This document shows, in pieces, positions 49,286 to 58,020 of a stretch of 64,000 nucleotides of DNA (position 1 is the first letter of the stretch; each line of letters starts with the position of its first letter). Source of the DNA: Roseateles puraquae (GTDB taxonomy: Bacteria; Pseudomonadota; Gammaproteobacteria; Burkholderiales; Burkholderiaceae_C); contig NZ_NISI01000003.1 of NCBI RefSeq assembly GCF_002205845.1, positions 62,001-126,000 of the forward strand. Reading direction: 5' to 3'. The notes beneath the pieces were generated by a model. That model was not told where the DNA came from. It made no database searches and saw only the letters and a list, made by a program, of their open reading frames with translations. Both the position numbers and the translations under genes were made by a program.

Positions 49286-49791
49286 GACTTCGTTCTTTCG
49301 TTCAATCATTCACGCCGCGCGACAAAGGCGCAGCGCCGAGGTGCACGCAGGCCCTCGGGGTCATCGTCAAGTCGCTGGGAGATAGATCAGCTCGCGTCGT
49401 GCGGCTCGGGCCTGGAAGGCAGCCCGGGTGCGGCGCGGGGGAACAGTCAGTCAAAGCGACGGCTTCATCGCCGCCGACCGATCCGTGTTCGGAGTTCGAT
49501 GCCCGGTGAAATCGGGGGGTCGAACGAGGTCAGAGGAGACGTGATTCGCCGGGTCACCCCGACGAAGCTCGCGACTGTAGCACGCCCTCAGGGTTTTCAC
49601 CAAACCATGGCCTCGTCTGGCACACTCCGGCCCAGGGTCGGCAGACACCCAGGCCTTGCCGCACGGCGCCCGCCGTGAGCTGAACCTGCCACGCGATCGC
49701 CTTCGTCCACGTGTGAAACCCCGCGCGTGCGCCCTGGCTGCAAGCCGGCAAGCCCAGCCTATGTTCGTTGGCGCGCGCATGGAGTCTCACC
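49286..49791. other. Leader and intergenic region upstream of the helicase
   Basis: A 506-base gap between divergent genes. On the minus strand it contains a sigma-70-like promoter at 49574-49603 and then about 280 untranslated bases before rhlE. Toward the plus gene it has only a GGAG ribosome site at 49781. Short Arg-rich reading frames cross it but look like shadows of GC-rich sequence. No tRNA was seen. Confidence 0.6.
49574..49603 (-). promoter_or_regulatory. Predicted sigma-70 promoter of rhlE
   Basis: On the minus strand TTGGTG (complement of 49598-49603) and TACAGT (complement of 49574-49579) are separated by 18 bases. Transcription would start near 49567, leaving a leader of about 280 bases before the ATG at 49285, as found for autoregulated or cold-induced DEAD-box helicase genes. 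Confidence 0.45.
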
Positions 49792-50322
49792 GTGACCCGT
49801 GAAAGCCTTCCCCTCGTGGTGGACGACCTGTCCACCTTCGCCAAGTCGTTGCGTGCCCAGCTCGAAGCGCATGGCACCCAGCCCGGCCACCAGACGCTGC
49901 TCAACATGCTCGCCCGCGCGGCCGGCCACCGCAATCTGCAGGCCCTGCAGGCGCGCCCCCGCCTGCCGCGCGCCACGGTGGAGGCGGCGCGGCCCATGCC
50001 CGAAGTGGTCGTGCGCACGCTGAACCTGTTCGACGCTGACGGACGCCTGAGCCGGCTGCCCGCCAAGCGCTCGCTACAACTGATGTCGCTGTGGGGCCTG
50101 TGGATGCGCTTCGACGCGAAGCGGCCGTACAGCGAGTCAGAGGTCAACCACATCCTGAAAGGCTGGCATACCTTCGGCGATCACTGCACCTTGCGGCGCG
50201 ACCTCGTCACACAGGGCTTCCTGGCTCGCACCGCCGACAGCGCGGTCTACACCAAACTGCCGGCACGGGCCGGCGCCGACGGCATGGCCCTGATGCGAGC
50301 CCTACGCGAGCGCAGCCGGTAG
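49792..50322 (+). CDS. DUF2087 family protein
   Basis: Protein of 176 residues. The C-terminal half (FDADGRLSRLPAKRSLQL, YSESEVNHIL, FGDHCTLRRDLVTQGFLART) is the DUF2087 domain, a winged-helix-like module often attached to regulators or found alone, of unknown function. The N-terminal half is helical and unassigned. The start is a GTG at 49792 with GGAG eight bases upstream; a TTG eight codons earlier is less likely. Its last 21 bases overlap the convergent pabB gene end. Confidence 0.78.
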   Translation: MTRESLPLVVDDLSTFAKSLRAQLEAHGTQPGHQTLLNMLARAAGHRNLQALQARPRLPRATVEAARPMPEVVVRTLNLFDADGRLSRLPAKRSLQLMSLWGLWMRFDAKRPYSESEVNHILKGWHTFGDHCTLRRDLVTQGFLARTADSAVYTKLPARAGADGMALMRALRERSR

Positions 50323-52050
50323 CCAGCCGCGCAGGCTGTTGAAGAAGGCCAGCCCCTCGGCGCGCGCCAATACGCCCTTGGGCAGCGCGGCTTCCCGCAG
50401 GCGGCCTTGCGCCAGCAACTCAGCCCGCATCACGCCGGGCAGCAGGCCAGCTGACAGCGGCGGGGTCAGCCACTGGCCCTCCAACTGCACGGCGAGGTTG
50501 CCGAAGCTGCATTCCGTGAGCTCGCCCGATTCATTCCACAGGATGACGTCGAAGGCTTCCGGCGGCTTGTGGAAGCCGGCATAGGCCTCGCGCCGCGTCG
50601 TCTTGTGGGCCAGGAACTCGGCACCAGGACCGCGCGTGGTGATCGGGCGATCCGCCAGCGCGAGCTTGACCGGCTGAGACGTCGGCACGAATGCGGTCAA
50701 GCTGTGGTCGAACCGGCCGGCGGCATCGCAGGTCAGCCGCAGACGCCATTCGCCGTCCGGCGGCAGTGTCTGCAGGTAGGCCCGAGCCTCGGCCATCGAG
50801 AACCGCAGGCCGAAGTGCCTGGCGGTGCGCTGCATGCGCGCCAGGTGCGCGTCGGCACGCACGGCCACGCCCTGGGACAGACGCAGGGTCTCCAGCGCCG
50901 CCACGGGCGCCTCGGCGCGAGCGAGAAAGCGCGACTTGGCTCGCCATTCGGCGATCTCGGCCGCCGGCTCGCTGTCCAGCGTGATGGCGCTGCCCAGCCC
51001 GCAGCACAGGCCGGCGGCGTCCACGGTCACGGTGCGAATGGGCACATTGAAGGTGGCAACGCCGCCCGGCTGCAGCAGCCCCAGCGCACCGCAATACCAG
51101 CCGCGCGGCGTGGGCTCCAGTTCGCGGATGACCTGCATCGCGCGCACCTTGGGCGCGCCGGTGACCGAGCCGCAAGGAAAGAGCGCCGCGAACACCTCCG
51201 CCAGCGTCAGCCCGGCGCGGCTGACCGCAGTGACGGTCGACGTCATCTGCCACACCGTGGGCAAGGCGTGCAGCTCGAAGAGCCGCGGCACGCGCACGGT
51301 GCCCAGCTGCGCGACGCGGCTCAGGTCATTGCGCAGCAGGTCCACGATCATCAGGTTCTCCGCCCTCTCCTTCTCGCTGGTACGCAGATGGGCCTGGGCG
51401 GCCTCGTCTTCCACGCGGTCGCGGCCGCGCGGCGCCGTGCCTTTCATCGGCTGGGCCGCCAGCAGCCAACTGGCCTTCGCCCCGGGCACCGGGCGCCAAT
51501 CGAAGAACAGCTCCGGCGACACGCTGGCCACGCCCGCCTCGCGCAGGAAGAGGCAGAAGCCGCCCGGCTGACTGGCGTGAAGCGCAAAGAAGAGTTGGGC
51601 CGGATCAAGATCCGGCGCAGCGGCGCGCAGGCGGGTCGTGAGGTTGACCTGGTAGCAGTCGCCCGCGCGGATGTAGTCGCGGATGCGCTCGATCGCCGGC
51701 GCGGCGTCTGGCGCCGCATCGCGCCAACCCAGGAGGCCCGTGTGAGGCGGCGCCGCCTCGGGCCAGGCCTCGGGTTGCGTGTCGTAGACCGCGAACTCGG
51801 CCAGCGGCGCATCGGCCGGGTGCACCGCCTGCGCCGGTTCCAGGGCCGCCGCCGCCTCGTAGCGCAGCCCCCCCAGCACCCAGGCGCCCGCCCGCGCCGC
51901 CTGCTCGGCTTCGGCCAGCACCGGGCGGAGGTCTTCCGCCTGCCGTGCCCGCAGCCAGCGCGCGGGCGGCTGCCGCCAGACGCCGCGCAGGCGCTCCCCG
52001 TCCTCCCGGGCGAGCGGGTGACGGGGGAAATCGAAGGCTGCGTGAATCAA
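50302..52050 (-). CDS. pabB: Aminodeoxychorismate synthase component I fused to lyase (PabB-PabC)
   Basis: Bifunctional folate-pathway protein of 582 residues. Residues about 1-345 are PabB, which converts chorismate to 4-amino-4-deoxychorismate: YIRAGDCYQVNLT, SPELFF, QPMKGTAPRG with the key Lys, ENLMIVDLLRNDL, GSVTGAPK. Residues about 350-582 are PabC-like, a PLP aminotransferase-fold lyase releasing pyruvate to give p-aminobenzoate, with the likely PLP Lys in LAHKTTRREAY and ELTECSFGNL. The glutaminase PabA is not nearby. Such fusions are known in bacteria. It ends overlapping the DUF2087 gene by 21 bases and follows orn by 25 bases. Confidence 0.9.
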   Translation of the reverse strand: MIHAAFDFPRHPLAREDGERLRGVWRQPPARWLRARQAEDLRPVLAEAEQAARAGAWVLGGLRYEAAAALEPAQAVHPADAPLAEFAVYDTQPEAWPEAAPPHTGLLGWRDAAPDAAPAIERIRDYIRAGDCYQVNLTTRLRAAAPDLDPAQLFFALHASQPGGFCLFLREAGVASVSPELFFDWRPVPGAKASWLLAAQPMKGTAPRGRDRVEDEAAQAHLRTSEKERAENLMIVDLLRNDLSRVAQLGTVRVPRLFELHALPTVWQMTSTVTAVSRAGLTLAEVFAALFPCGSVTGAPKVRAMQVIRELEPTPRGWYCGALGLLQPGGVATFNVPIRTVTVDAAGLCCGLGSAITLDSEPAAEIAEWRAKSRFLARAEAPVAALETLRLSQGVAVRADAHLARMQRTARHFGLRFSMAEARAYLQTLPPDGEWRLRLTCDAAGRFDHSLTAFVPTSQPVKLALADRPITTRGPGAEFLAHKTTRREAYAGFHKPPEAFDVILWNESGELTECSFGNLAVQLEGQWLTPPLSAGLLPGVMRAELLAQGRLREAALPKGVLARAEGLAFFNSLRGWLPAALA

Positions 52051-52075
52051 TCCGACACGCCCGATGAGCGGGTGA

Positions 52076-52633
52076 TCACAGGGCCAGGAAGGTGGTGCGG
52101 TAGTGCGCCAGTTCCTCGATGGACTCGTGGATGTCGGCCAGCGCGGTATGGGCCTGGGCTTTCTTGAAGCCTTCCAGCGCCGACGGCTTCCAGCGCTTGG
52201 CCAGCTCCTTCAGCGTGGAGACGTCAAGATTGCGGTAGTGGAAGAAGGCTTCCAGCTCGGGCATGTAGTTGGCTAGGAAGCGGCGGTCCTGGCAGATGCT
52301 GTTGCCACACATCGGGCTCTTGCCCTTGGGCACGTACTGCTTCAGGAAGGCGATGGTCTGGGCGGCGGCTTCGGCTTCCGAGATGGTGGAGGCCTTCACG
52401 CGGTCGATCAGGCCGCTCTTGCCGTGGGTGCCCTTGTTCCAGGCGTCCATGGCGTCCAGGGTCTCGTCGCTCTGGTGCACCGCGAAGACCGGGCCTTCGA
52501 CGCGCTTGTCCAGCATCGGGTCGGTGACCACGACGGCGATCTCGATGATGCGGTCCTTGTCGGGGTACAGGCCCGTCATCTCAAGGTCGATCCAGATCAG
52601 GTTGTTTTCGCTCAGGGCAAGGGTGTCGGACAT
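52076..52633 (-). CDS. orn: Oligoribonuclease
   Basis: DEDDh 3'-5' exoribonuclease of 185 residues that degrades very short RNAs, including pGpG from c-di-GMP breakdown. Motifs: WIDLEMTGL (Exo I with D and E), the central [15 protein letters not shown] (Exo II Asp) and [11 protein letters not shown] (Exo III His and Asp). Its presence fits the c-di-GMP enzymes elsewhere in the window. It is divergent from the M48 protease gene by 50 bases, and pabB follows on the same strand. The orn/M48/rsgA neighbourhood is conserved in Burkholderiales. Confidence 0.94.
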   Translation of the reverse strand: MSDTLALSENNLIWIDLEMTGLYPDKDRIIEIAVVVTDPMLDKRVEGPVFAVHQSDETLDAMDAWNKGTHGKSGLIDRVKASTISEAEAAAQTIAFLKQYVPKGKSPMCGNSICQDRRFLANYMPELEAFFHYRNLDVSTLKELAKRWKPSALEGFKKAQAHTALADIHESIEELAHYRTTFLAL

Positions 52634-52683
52634 GGTGGACTCACGCTAAAGAGGGCAAATTCTCGCAGCCTAAACTCCGGCCC

Positions 52684-53955
52684 ATGTCGCCCACGCTGTT
52701 GTCCCTCGCGTTCGCCCTCGCGCTCGCAGCCTCCACCCTGATCAAGTTCTGGCTGTCCTCCCGCCAGATCCGCCATGTGGCGGCCCACCGGGGCTCGGTG
52801 CCGGCCGCCTTCGCGGGCAGCGTGACCTTGGCGGCCCACCAGAAGGCGGCCGACTACACCATCGCCCGCGCCCGCTTCGGCCTGCTGGCCCTGGCCTTCA
52901 ATGCTGCGGTGCTGCTGGGCTGGACGCTGCTGGGCGGGCTCAACCTGCTCAACGGCTGGGCGCTGGCCCTGGGGCAGATGCTGCCTGAAGCCTGGCAGCC
53001 CATGGGCTACCAGCTGGCGCTGATCGCACTCTTCATGCTGCTCAGCTCCCTGCTGGACCTGCCCTGGGAATGGTGGTCGACCTTCCGCATCGAGCAGGCC
53101 TTCGGCTTCAACCGCACCACGCCGCGGCTCTTCCTGGCGGACCTGATCAAGGGCGTGCTGCTGGGCGTCGCGCTGGGCCTGCCGATCGTGGCCCTCATCC
53201 TGTGGCTGATGGGCGCCGCGGGGCCGCGCTGGTGGCTGTGGGCCTGGGGGGCGTGGATGGCCTTCAACCTGCTGGTGATGGTCATCTACCCGACGCTGAT
53301 CGCGCCGCTGTTCAACAAGTTCGAACCGCTGACCGATGCTGCCCTCAAGGAGCGGGTGGAGCGGCTGATGGCCCGCTGCGGCTTTGCGGCCAAAGGCCTG
53401 TTCGTGATGGACGGCAGCCGGCGCTCGGCGCACGGCAATGCCTACTTCAGCGGCTTCGGCCCGGCCAAGCGCGTGGTGTTCTTCGACACCCTGCTGACCA
53501 AGCTGAACGGCCCCGAAGTCGAGGCGGTGCTTGCGCATGAGCTCGGCCACTTCAAGCACCGCCACATCACCAAGCGCATCGCGCTGATGTTCGCAATGAG
53601 CCTGGGCGGTTTTGCATTGCTGGGCTGGCTCGCGCAGCAGCCGGCCTTCTACCTGGGCCTCGGCGTGCAGCCCTCGTTGGCAGCGCCCAACGATGCCCTG
53701 GCGCTGATGCTTTTCCTGCTGGCCGGACCGGTGTTCGGCTTCTTCGTGACGCCAGTGGCCAGCCACTTCTCGCGGCGCGACGAGTTCCAGGCTGATGCCT
53801 ATGCCCGCGCGCAGGCCAGTGGCGCCGACCTGTCGTCGGCCCTGCTCAAGCTGCACGAGGACAACGCCGGCACCCTGACGCCCGACCCGGTCTACGCCCG
53901 CTTCTACTACTCCCACCCGCCCGCCGCCGAGCGGCTGGCGGCCCTTGCCTCCTGA
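52684..53955 (+). CDS. M48-family membrane zinc protease (Ste24-like)
   Basis: Integral-membrane metalloprotease of 423 residues. Several membrane helices surround the zinc site: the LAHELGHFKHRH motif holds HExxH, and SRRDEFQADAYA supplies the third ligand Glu. The N-terminal part (ADYTIARARFGLL, WTLLGGLNLLNG) matches CAAX prenyl protease 1/Ste24-like proteins. Bacteria lack prenylated CAAX proteins, so its substrates are probably misfolded or stalled membrane proteins. It starts the plus-strand cluster with pterin dehydratase and rsgA. Confidence 0.9.
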   Translation: MSPTLLSLAFALALAASTLIKFWLSSRQIRHVAAHRGSVPAAFAGSVTLAAHQKAADYTIARARFGLLALAFNAAVLLGWTLLGGLNLLNGWALALGQMLPEAWQPMGYQLALIALFMLLSSLLDLPWEWWSTFRIEQAFGFNRTTPRLFLADLIKGVLLGVALGLPIVALILWLMGAAGPRWWLWAWGAWMAFNLLVMVIYPTLIAPLFNKFEPLTDAALKERVERLMARCGFAAKGLFVMDGSRRSAHGNAYFSGFGPAKRVVFFDTLLTKLNGPEVEAVLAHELGHFKHRHITKRIALMFAMSLGGFALLGWLAQQPAFYLGLGVQPSLAAPNDALALMLFLLAGPVFGFFVTPVASHFSRRDEFQADAYARAQASGADLSSALLKLHEDNAGTLTPDPVYARFYYSHPPAAERLAALAS

Positions 53956-53965
53956 TGGCCACGAC

Positions 53966-54298
53966 ATGAACCTGCTGCTTGCCCAGTGTGACCCCAAGGC
54001 GCCGCTGCTGGACGCCGACTCGCGTGAACGCGTGCTGGCCACCCTGCCCGGCTGGACGCCCGACCCCGAGCACAAGCTCATCGCGCGCCGGTTCGGCTTC
54101 GACAACTTCTACCAGGTCATGGCCTTCGTGAATGCGGTGGCCGAGATCGCCCACGCCCAGGACCACCATCCCGAGATGCTGGTCGGCTACGACGCCTGCA
54201 CCGTCAGCTACACCACGCATTCGCGCGGCGGCGTGACGCTGAACGACGCGATCTGCGCCGCCCAGGTCAGCGCCCTGCCGGAAGCCAGCGGCGCATGA
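53966..54298 (+). CDS. phhB: Pterin-4a-carbinolamine dehydratase
   Basis: PhhB/PCD family protein of 110 residues, dehydrating 4a-hydroxytetrahydropterin formed by phenylalanine hydroxylase. The active-site motif DHHPEM (DHHPE with the paired His) and VSYTTHSRGGVT with the third His are intact. The start MNLLLAQCD lies 11 bases past the protease stop; an upstream TTG start inside the protease gene is less likely. No phenylalanine hydroxylase gene is adjacent. This dehydratase commonly precedes rsgA in Burkholderiales. Confidence 0.9.
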   Translation: MNLLLAQCDPKAPLLDADSRERVLATLPGWTPDPEHKLIARRFGFDNFYQVMAFVNAVAEIAHAQDHHPEMLVGYDACTVSYTTHSRGGVTLNDAICAAQVSALPEASGA

Positions 54299-54332
54299 GT
54301 GCGCTCAAGCCGGCGCGCTGCCCACTGGGGAA

Positions 54333-54356
54333 TCGATCGACGACGCCGTTGATCGA
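54333..54356 (+). other. Stem-loop directly before the rsgA ribosome site
   Basis: TCGATC (54333-54338) and GATCGA (54351-54356) pair perfectly and the stem extends inward to about ten pairs with one G-U. It ends beside GAGAGG, the likely ribosome site of rsgA, so folding could modulate its translation. No T-run follows. Confidence 0.35.
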
Positions 54357-54365
54357 GAGGCTTGG

Positions 54366-55271
54366 ATGAGCCGTTTCAGCAATCTGGACCTAGGGCTCGT
54401 CGTGCGCGGCCATGGTCGCCACTACATCGTGGAGGACGCCGACGGCCGGCGCTTCGTCTGCCACCCTCGGGGCAAGAAGAGCGACGCCGTCGTGGGCGAC
54501 CAGGTGCGCTTTGCCGAGGCCAGCGCCGATGAAGGTGTCATCGAAGCGGTGGAGCCGCGCCGCAACCTGCTGTACCGGCAGGACGAGTGGAAGACCAAGA
54601 GCTTCGCCGCCAACCTCGACCAACTGCTCGTACTGGTGGCGGTGGAGCCGGTGTTCAGTGAAAGCCAACTGGCGCGCGCATTGATCGCGGCCGAATCGGC
54701 CGGCATCCGCACCGCCATCGCGCTGAACAAGACCGACCTGCCCGGCGCCGACGCCGCCCGTGACCGCCTCGCGGCCTACCGCGCCATGGGGCTGACCGTG
54801 TTCGAAGTGGCCCTGAAGGCCGACCCCGAGGGCTCGCGCGCCACGCTGTCGCCCTGGCTCGCCGGGCAGCGCAGTTTCGTGCTGGGCCCGAGCGGCACTG
54901 GCAAGAGCACGCTGATCAACCTGCTGGTGCAAAACGCGCAGGCCCAGGTCGGCGAGATCTCCCAGGCGCTGAATTCCGGCCGCCACACCACCACCACCAC
55001 GCAGTGGTACTGGACCGACGACTCGCGCACCACGGCGCTGATCGACTCCCCGGGTTTCCAGGAATTCGGCCTGCGCCAGATCGATGCGGCCGAGCTCTGG
55101 CGCTACATGCCCGACCTGCGCGAACACGCCCACTGCCGCTTCCACAACTGTTCACATGTTCACGAACCGGGCTGCGGCGTGCGGGATGCCGTCGAGCAAG
55201 GCTTGATCAACCCGAGCCGCTACCGTATCTACGGCGAGATCCTCGAAGAACTCCAACGCAAGACCTGGTAA
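54366..55271 (+). CDS. rsgA: Ribosome small-subunit GTPase RsgA
   Basis: Circularly permuted GTPase of 301 residues that helps late 30S maturation. An N-terminal OB-fold (GRHYIVEDADGRRFVCHPRG) precedes the permuted G motifs in order G4 ALNKTDL, G1 GPSGTGKSTLIN, G3 DSPGFQEFGL, and then a zinc-binding C-terminus with Cys and His (CRFHNCSHVHEPGC). All are intact. GAGAGG precedes the ATG. The stop overlaps the next start as TAATG. Confidence 0.94.
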   Translation: MSRFSNLDLGLVVRGHGRHYIVEDADGRRFVCHPRGKKSDAVVGDQVRFAEASADEGVIEAVEPRRNLLYRQDEWKTKSFAANLDQLLVLVAVEPVFSESQLARALIAAESAGIRTAIALNKTDLPGADAARDRLAAYRAMGLTVFEVALKADPEGSRATLSPWLAGQRSFVLGPSGTGKSTLINLLVQNAQAQVGEISQALNSGRHTTTTTQWYWTDDSRTTALIDSPGFQEFGLRQIDAAELWRYMPDLREHAHCRFHNCSHVHEPGCGVRDAVEQGLINPSRYRIYGEILEELQRKTW

Positions 55272-55948
55272 TGCGCCGATGGCTCCACCTTTGCGCGCTG
55301 GCCGTGCTGGCCGGCTGCGCCACCTCCACCCCGCCGCCGCCCACGGCCGATGGCTGGCAGCCGCTGGCCCTGCCGGGCAAGGCGCTCACCCGTTACAGCT
55401 GGACGGAAAAGGACGGCCGCCCGGCGCTGGAGGCCACCTCTGAGCGCTCCGCCAGCATCTGGCGCAAGCGGCTGGAGCCGGCGTTGACGTCGGTGCGTGA
55501 AGTGCGCTTCTCGTGGTGGGTGCAGCACCTGATCCCAGGCGCCAACGTGTCGGAGGTGGACCACGAGGACGCGGTCGCGCGGGTGATCTTCGGCTTCGGG
55601 GGCGACATCGACAGCCTGCCGATGCGCACCCGCATGAAGTTCGAGCTGGCCCAGGCCCTGACCGGTGAGGCCCCGCCCTATGCCACGCTGATGTACGTCT
55701 GGGACAGCAAGCTGCCCGTGGGCACCGTGGTCATCAACCCGCGCAGCGACCGCATCCGCAAGATCGTCGTCGACTCCGGCCCGGCCGAACTGCGCCGCTG
55801 GCGCGACCACCGCCGCGATCTGGCCGCCGACTTCCGGCTGGCTTTCGGCGAGGAACCCGGCCCCCTGCAGTCGATGGCCGTGATGACCGACAGCGACAAC
55901 AACCGCGGCTCGGCCCGCACCTGGTACGGGCCGGTGGAGCTGGACTAG
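55271..55948 (+). CDS. DUF3047 family lipoprotein
   Basis: Lipoprotein of 225 residues. The lipobox LAGC (Cys at about residue 16) follows a short hydrophobic signal. The mature part matches DUF3047: ALEATSERSASIWRK, VREVRFSWWVQ, DHEDAVARVIFGF, LMYVWDSKLPVGTVV and VVDSGPAELRRW. It probably has a jelly-roll-like fold and unknown function. Its start overlaps the rsgA stop by one base (TAATG), so it is translationally coupled, although there is no obvious functional link. Confidence 0.83.
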   Translation: MRRWLHLCALAVLAGCATSTPPPPTADGWQPLALPGKALTRYSWTEKDGRPALEATSERSASIWRKRLEPALTSVREVRFSWWVQHLIPGANVSEVDHEDAVARVIFGFGGDIDSLPMRTRMKFELAQALTGEAPPYATLMYVWDSKLPVGTVVINPRSDRIRKIVVDSGPAELRRWRDHRRDLAADFRLAFGEEPGPLQSMAVMTDSDNNRGSARTWYGPVELD

Positions 55949-55949
55949 C

Positions 55950-56225
55950 TCAGCGCTGCTCGGGCGCACGCAGGGGCAGCGGTGCCGGCGTGCCCGCCTC
56001 AGGCACTTCACGCGCCTCCACGTCGACCACCTCGCCAGACGGTTCTCGCCGGCCGGCCCAGGGGTTCTTGTTGACGCGGAACTGCAGGTTGGGCTTGCGG
56101 CCGGTCAGCAGGCGCACCACCAGGAAGAGGACGAACGCCAACACGGCGATCAGGAAAAGACCGAGGCCGACGATGGCCCCGGCGATGACCACGAGCAGGC
56201 GGATCAGCGAGCGGAACAACTTCAT
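55950..56225 (-). CDS. Small two-span membrane protein
   Basis: Protein of 91 residues with two adjacent hydrophobic helices near the N-terminus (about residues 5-24 and 26-42) and a polar, Pro-rich tail beginning TGRKPNLQFRVNKNPWAG. No family recognised; similar small proteins are common in Burkholderiales. The stop lies one base from the convergent DUF3047 gene. It is 19 bases after the SDR gene on the same strand and may share its transcript. Confidence 0.65.
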   Translation of the reverse strand: MKLFRSLIRLLVVIAGAIVGLGLFLIAVLAFVLFLVVRLLTGRKPNLQFRVNKNPWAGRREPSGEVVDVEAREVPEAGTPAPLPLRAPEQR

Positions 56226-56244
56226 GCCGCCATTGTGGCGGGCT

Positions 56245-56970
56245 TCAGCCGCGGCCGACGAAAGGCATGCTGGTGGCCATGACGGTCATGGTCTGCACAT
56301 TGGCCGAGAGCGGCAGGCTGGCCATGTAGACCACGGCACGGGCCACGTCCTCGACATCCATGCGCGGCTCCACCGCCAGCTGGCCGTTGGCCTGAGGCAT
56401 GCCACGGGCCATCTTCTCGGTCATGTCGGTGGCGGCATTGCCGATGTCGATCTGGCCGCAGGCGATGTCGAAGGCCCGGCCGTCCAGGCTCAGCGACTTG
56501 GTGAGCCCGGTGATGGCGTGCTTGGTCGACGTGTAGGGCGCCGAGAAGGGTCGCGGCGCATGCGCCGAGATGGAGCCGTTGTTGATGATGCGGCCGCCCC
56601 GCGGCGTCTGCGCCTTCATCAACGCGAACGCCGCGCGGGCGCACAGGAAGCTGCCGGTGAGGTTGGTGTCGACCACCGCCCGCCACTGCGCCACCGACAG
56701 CTCGTCGATGGGCACGCCGATGGCACTGATGCCGGCGTTGTTGAACAGCAGGTCGAGCCGCCCGAAGCGCTGCTTGAGCGCCTGGAAGGCGGCATCGACC
56801 TGGGCTTCGTCGGTCACGTCAGCCGGCAGGTGCAGGGCCTCGGGCAGGGTCTCCTGCAACGGCGCCTCGCGCCGGCCCAGCAGGGCCAGCGTCCAGCCCT
56901 CGCGCGCCAGCGCGCGCGCCACGGCCCGGCCGATGCCCGAGCCCGCGCCGGTGACGAGCGCGACCTTCAT
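56245..56970 (-). CDS. Short-chain dehydrogenase/reductase (classical)
   Basis: Classical SDR of 241 residues. The cofactor motif [12 protein letters not shown], catalytic Ser in GSISAHAP and the YTSTK motif (YxxxK) are intact, so an NAD(P)-dependent alcohol/ketone oxidoreductase is expected; the substrate is not readable. Arg residues after the first strand hint at NADPH. Start [10 protein letters not shown] is chosen over MSAMKV three codons upstream, with weak ribosome sites for both. It begins 5 bases after the CsgG-like gene. Confidence 0.88.
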   Translation of the reverse strand: MKVALVTGAGSGIGRAVARALAREGWTLALLGRREAPLQETLPEALHLPADVTDEAQVDAAFQALKQRFGRLDLLFNNAGISAIGVPIDELSVAQWRAVVDTNLTGSFLCARAAFALMKAQTPRGGRIINNGSISAHAPRPFSAPYTSTKHAITGLTKSLSLDGRAFDIACGQIDIGNAATDMTEKMARGMPQANGQLAVEPRMDVEDVARAVVYMASLPLSANVQTMTVMATSMPFVGRG

Positions 56971-56975
56971 GGCGC

Positions 56976-57923
56976 TCAACGACCGATGGGCATGACGAGG
57001 GTGCGCTGCACCCAGCCGCTGAAGTTGGCAGCGTCGACCTTGACGAAGCCGTCCTTCACCTCACCCGTGGCGACGAGTTCGTCGCTGCGGTTCAGCGTGG
57101 CCACCACCTTGCTGTCGCGCGAGGGGCTGGCGTAGGCCTTCACGTTGGAAATCTTGGCGGCGAGCATCTGGCCGGCCGGGATGGGCGCGGCGGCCTGGGT
57201 GGAGCCGGCGGCATTCGCGTCGCCCGAGGCGCTGCCCGTGCGGATGAGGCTTTCCTGGTCGCGGATGGCCAGCACGATCTTGTTGTAGTTGTCCAGGAAG
57301 CTGGCCGCGATGAGCTTGCCCTCGGCGGTGCTGGTGTAGCCGCCCAGGCCCCCGACCGCGCCGCCCCCGAAGCCCCAGCCGCCAATGGAGAAGTCCATCT
57401 TGCTGGCCTTGCCTTCGGCCGCGGCCACCTGGATGCTGGAGCGCACGTCGGCCAGCAGCAGGCTGGTGGAGGCGTCCTTGAATTTCAGGCCGCCGGCGAT
57501 GGCGCCGATGATGCCCAGCTTGCCGCCCAGGAAGCCGCCGATGCCGCCGCTGGTGTTGGCGCCGATCTGCACATTGGGCGTCATGACAAAGTCGGCCGCC
57601 TGCATCTGGCCCTTGCCGATGTTCGATTCCTGGCGCATCTCGCCAGCCGCCGCCAGCGAGCGCTCCTGCTGGATGTTCTGCATGGCCTGGCCACGCTCGA
57701 CCACATCAAAGCAGCCCGATTGCTGCACCATCATGCGAAGCAACGAGGCCGGCGACCCCAGGCCGTATTGAGACAGGTAGTTCCAGCCGTTCTGCGGCTC
57801 GGCCACGGCCAGGACACCCATCTTCTTGTTGCACTTCTCGACAGTGGAGCCCGCCTCCTCGGCGCGGGCCCCCATCGAAGCGGCCAGGCCGGCCACCACC
57901 AGTGCGCACAGGGTCTTGTTCAT
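56976..57923 (-). CDS. CsgG/HfaB-like protein with C-terminal SH3 domain
   Basis: Exported protein of 315 residues. A signal peptide ([21 protein letters not shown]) is followed by a CsgG-type domain ([44 protein letters not shown]) with a Gly-rich transmembrane-hairpin-like segment. Residues about 250-315 form a bacterial SH3-like domain ([25 protein letters not shown]). CsgG forms the curli secretion pore, but no other curli genes are seen, and the signal lacks a clear lipobox. A role in envelope assembly or as an outer-membrane pore is inference. GGAGG supports the start. Confidence 0.78.
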   Translation of the reverse strand: MNKTLCALVVAGLAASMGARAEEAGSTVEKCNKKMGVLAVAEPQNGWNYLSQYGLGSPASLLRMMVQQSGCFDVVERGQAMQNIQQERSLAAAGEMRQESNIGKGQMQAADFVMTPNVQIGANTSGGIGGFLGGKLGIIGAIAGGLKFKDASTSLLLADVRSSIQVAAAEGKASKMDFSIGGWGFGGGAVGGLGGYTSTAEGKLIAASFLDNYNKIVLAIRDQESLIRTGSASGDANAAGSTQAAAPIPAGQMLAAKISNVKAYASPSRDSKVVATLNRSDELVATGEVKDGFVKVDAANFSGWVQRTLVMPIGR

Positions 57924-58020
57924 CTCTGCAGTCCTCCAGTTGATTCGCAGCAAGCCCGGCATTGTGCCCAGGCCATGGGTCTTGGCGCATCCACAGCCCA
58001 CCGGTCCGGTGTCGCCGGGA

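Noticed and set aside
48078-49678. Plus-strand frame opposite the helicase (up to 563 residues)
   Set aside because: Antisense to a DEAD-box helicase with all motifs; composition reflects the complement of DRGF-type repeats.
49451-49780. Minus-strand Arg-rich frame of 109 residues upstream of rhlE
   Set aside because: It spans the predicted rhlE promoter, lacks a ribosome site and has a composition typical of random GC-rich sequence.
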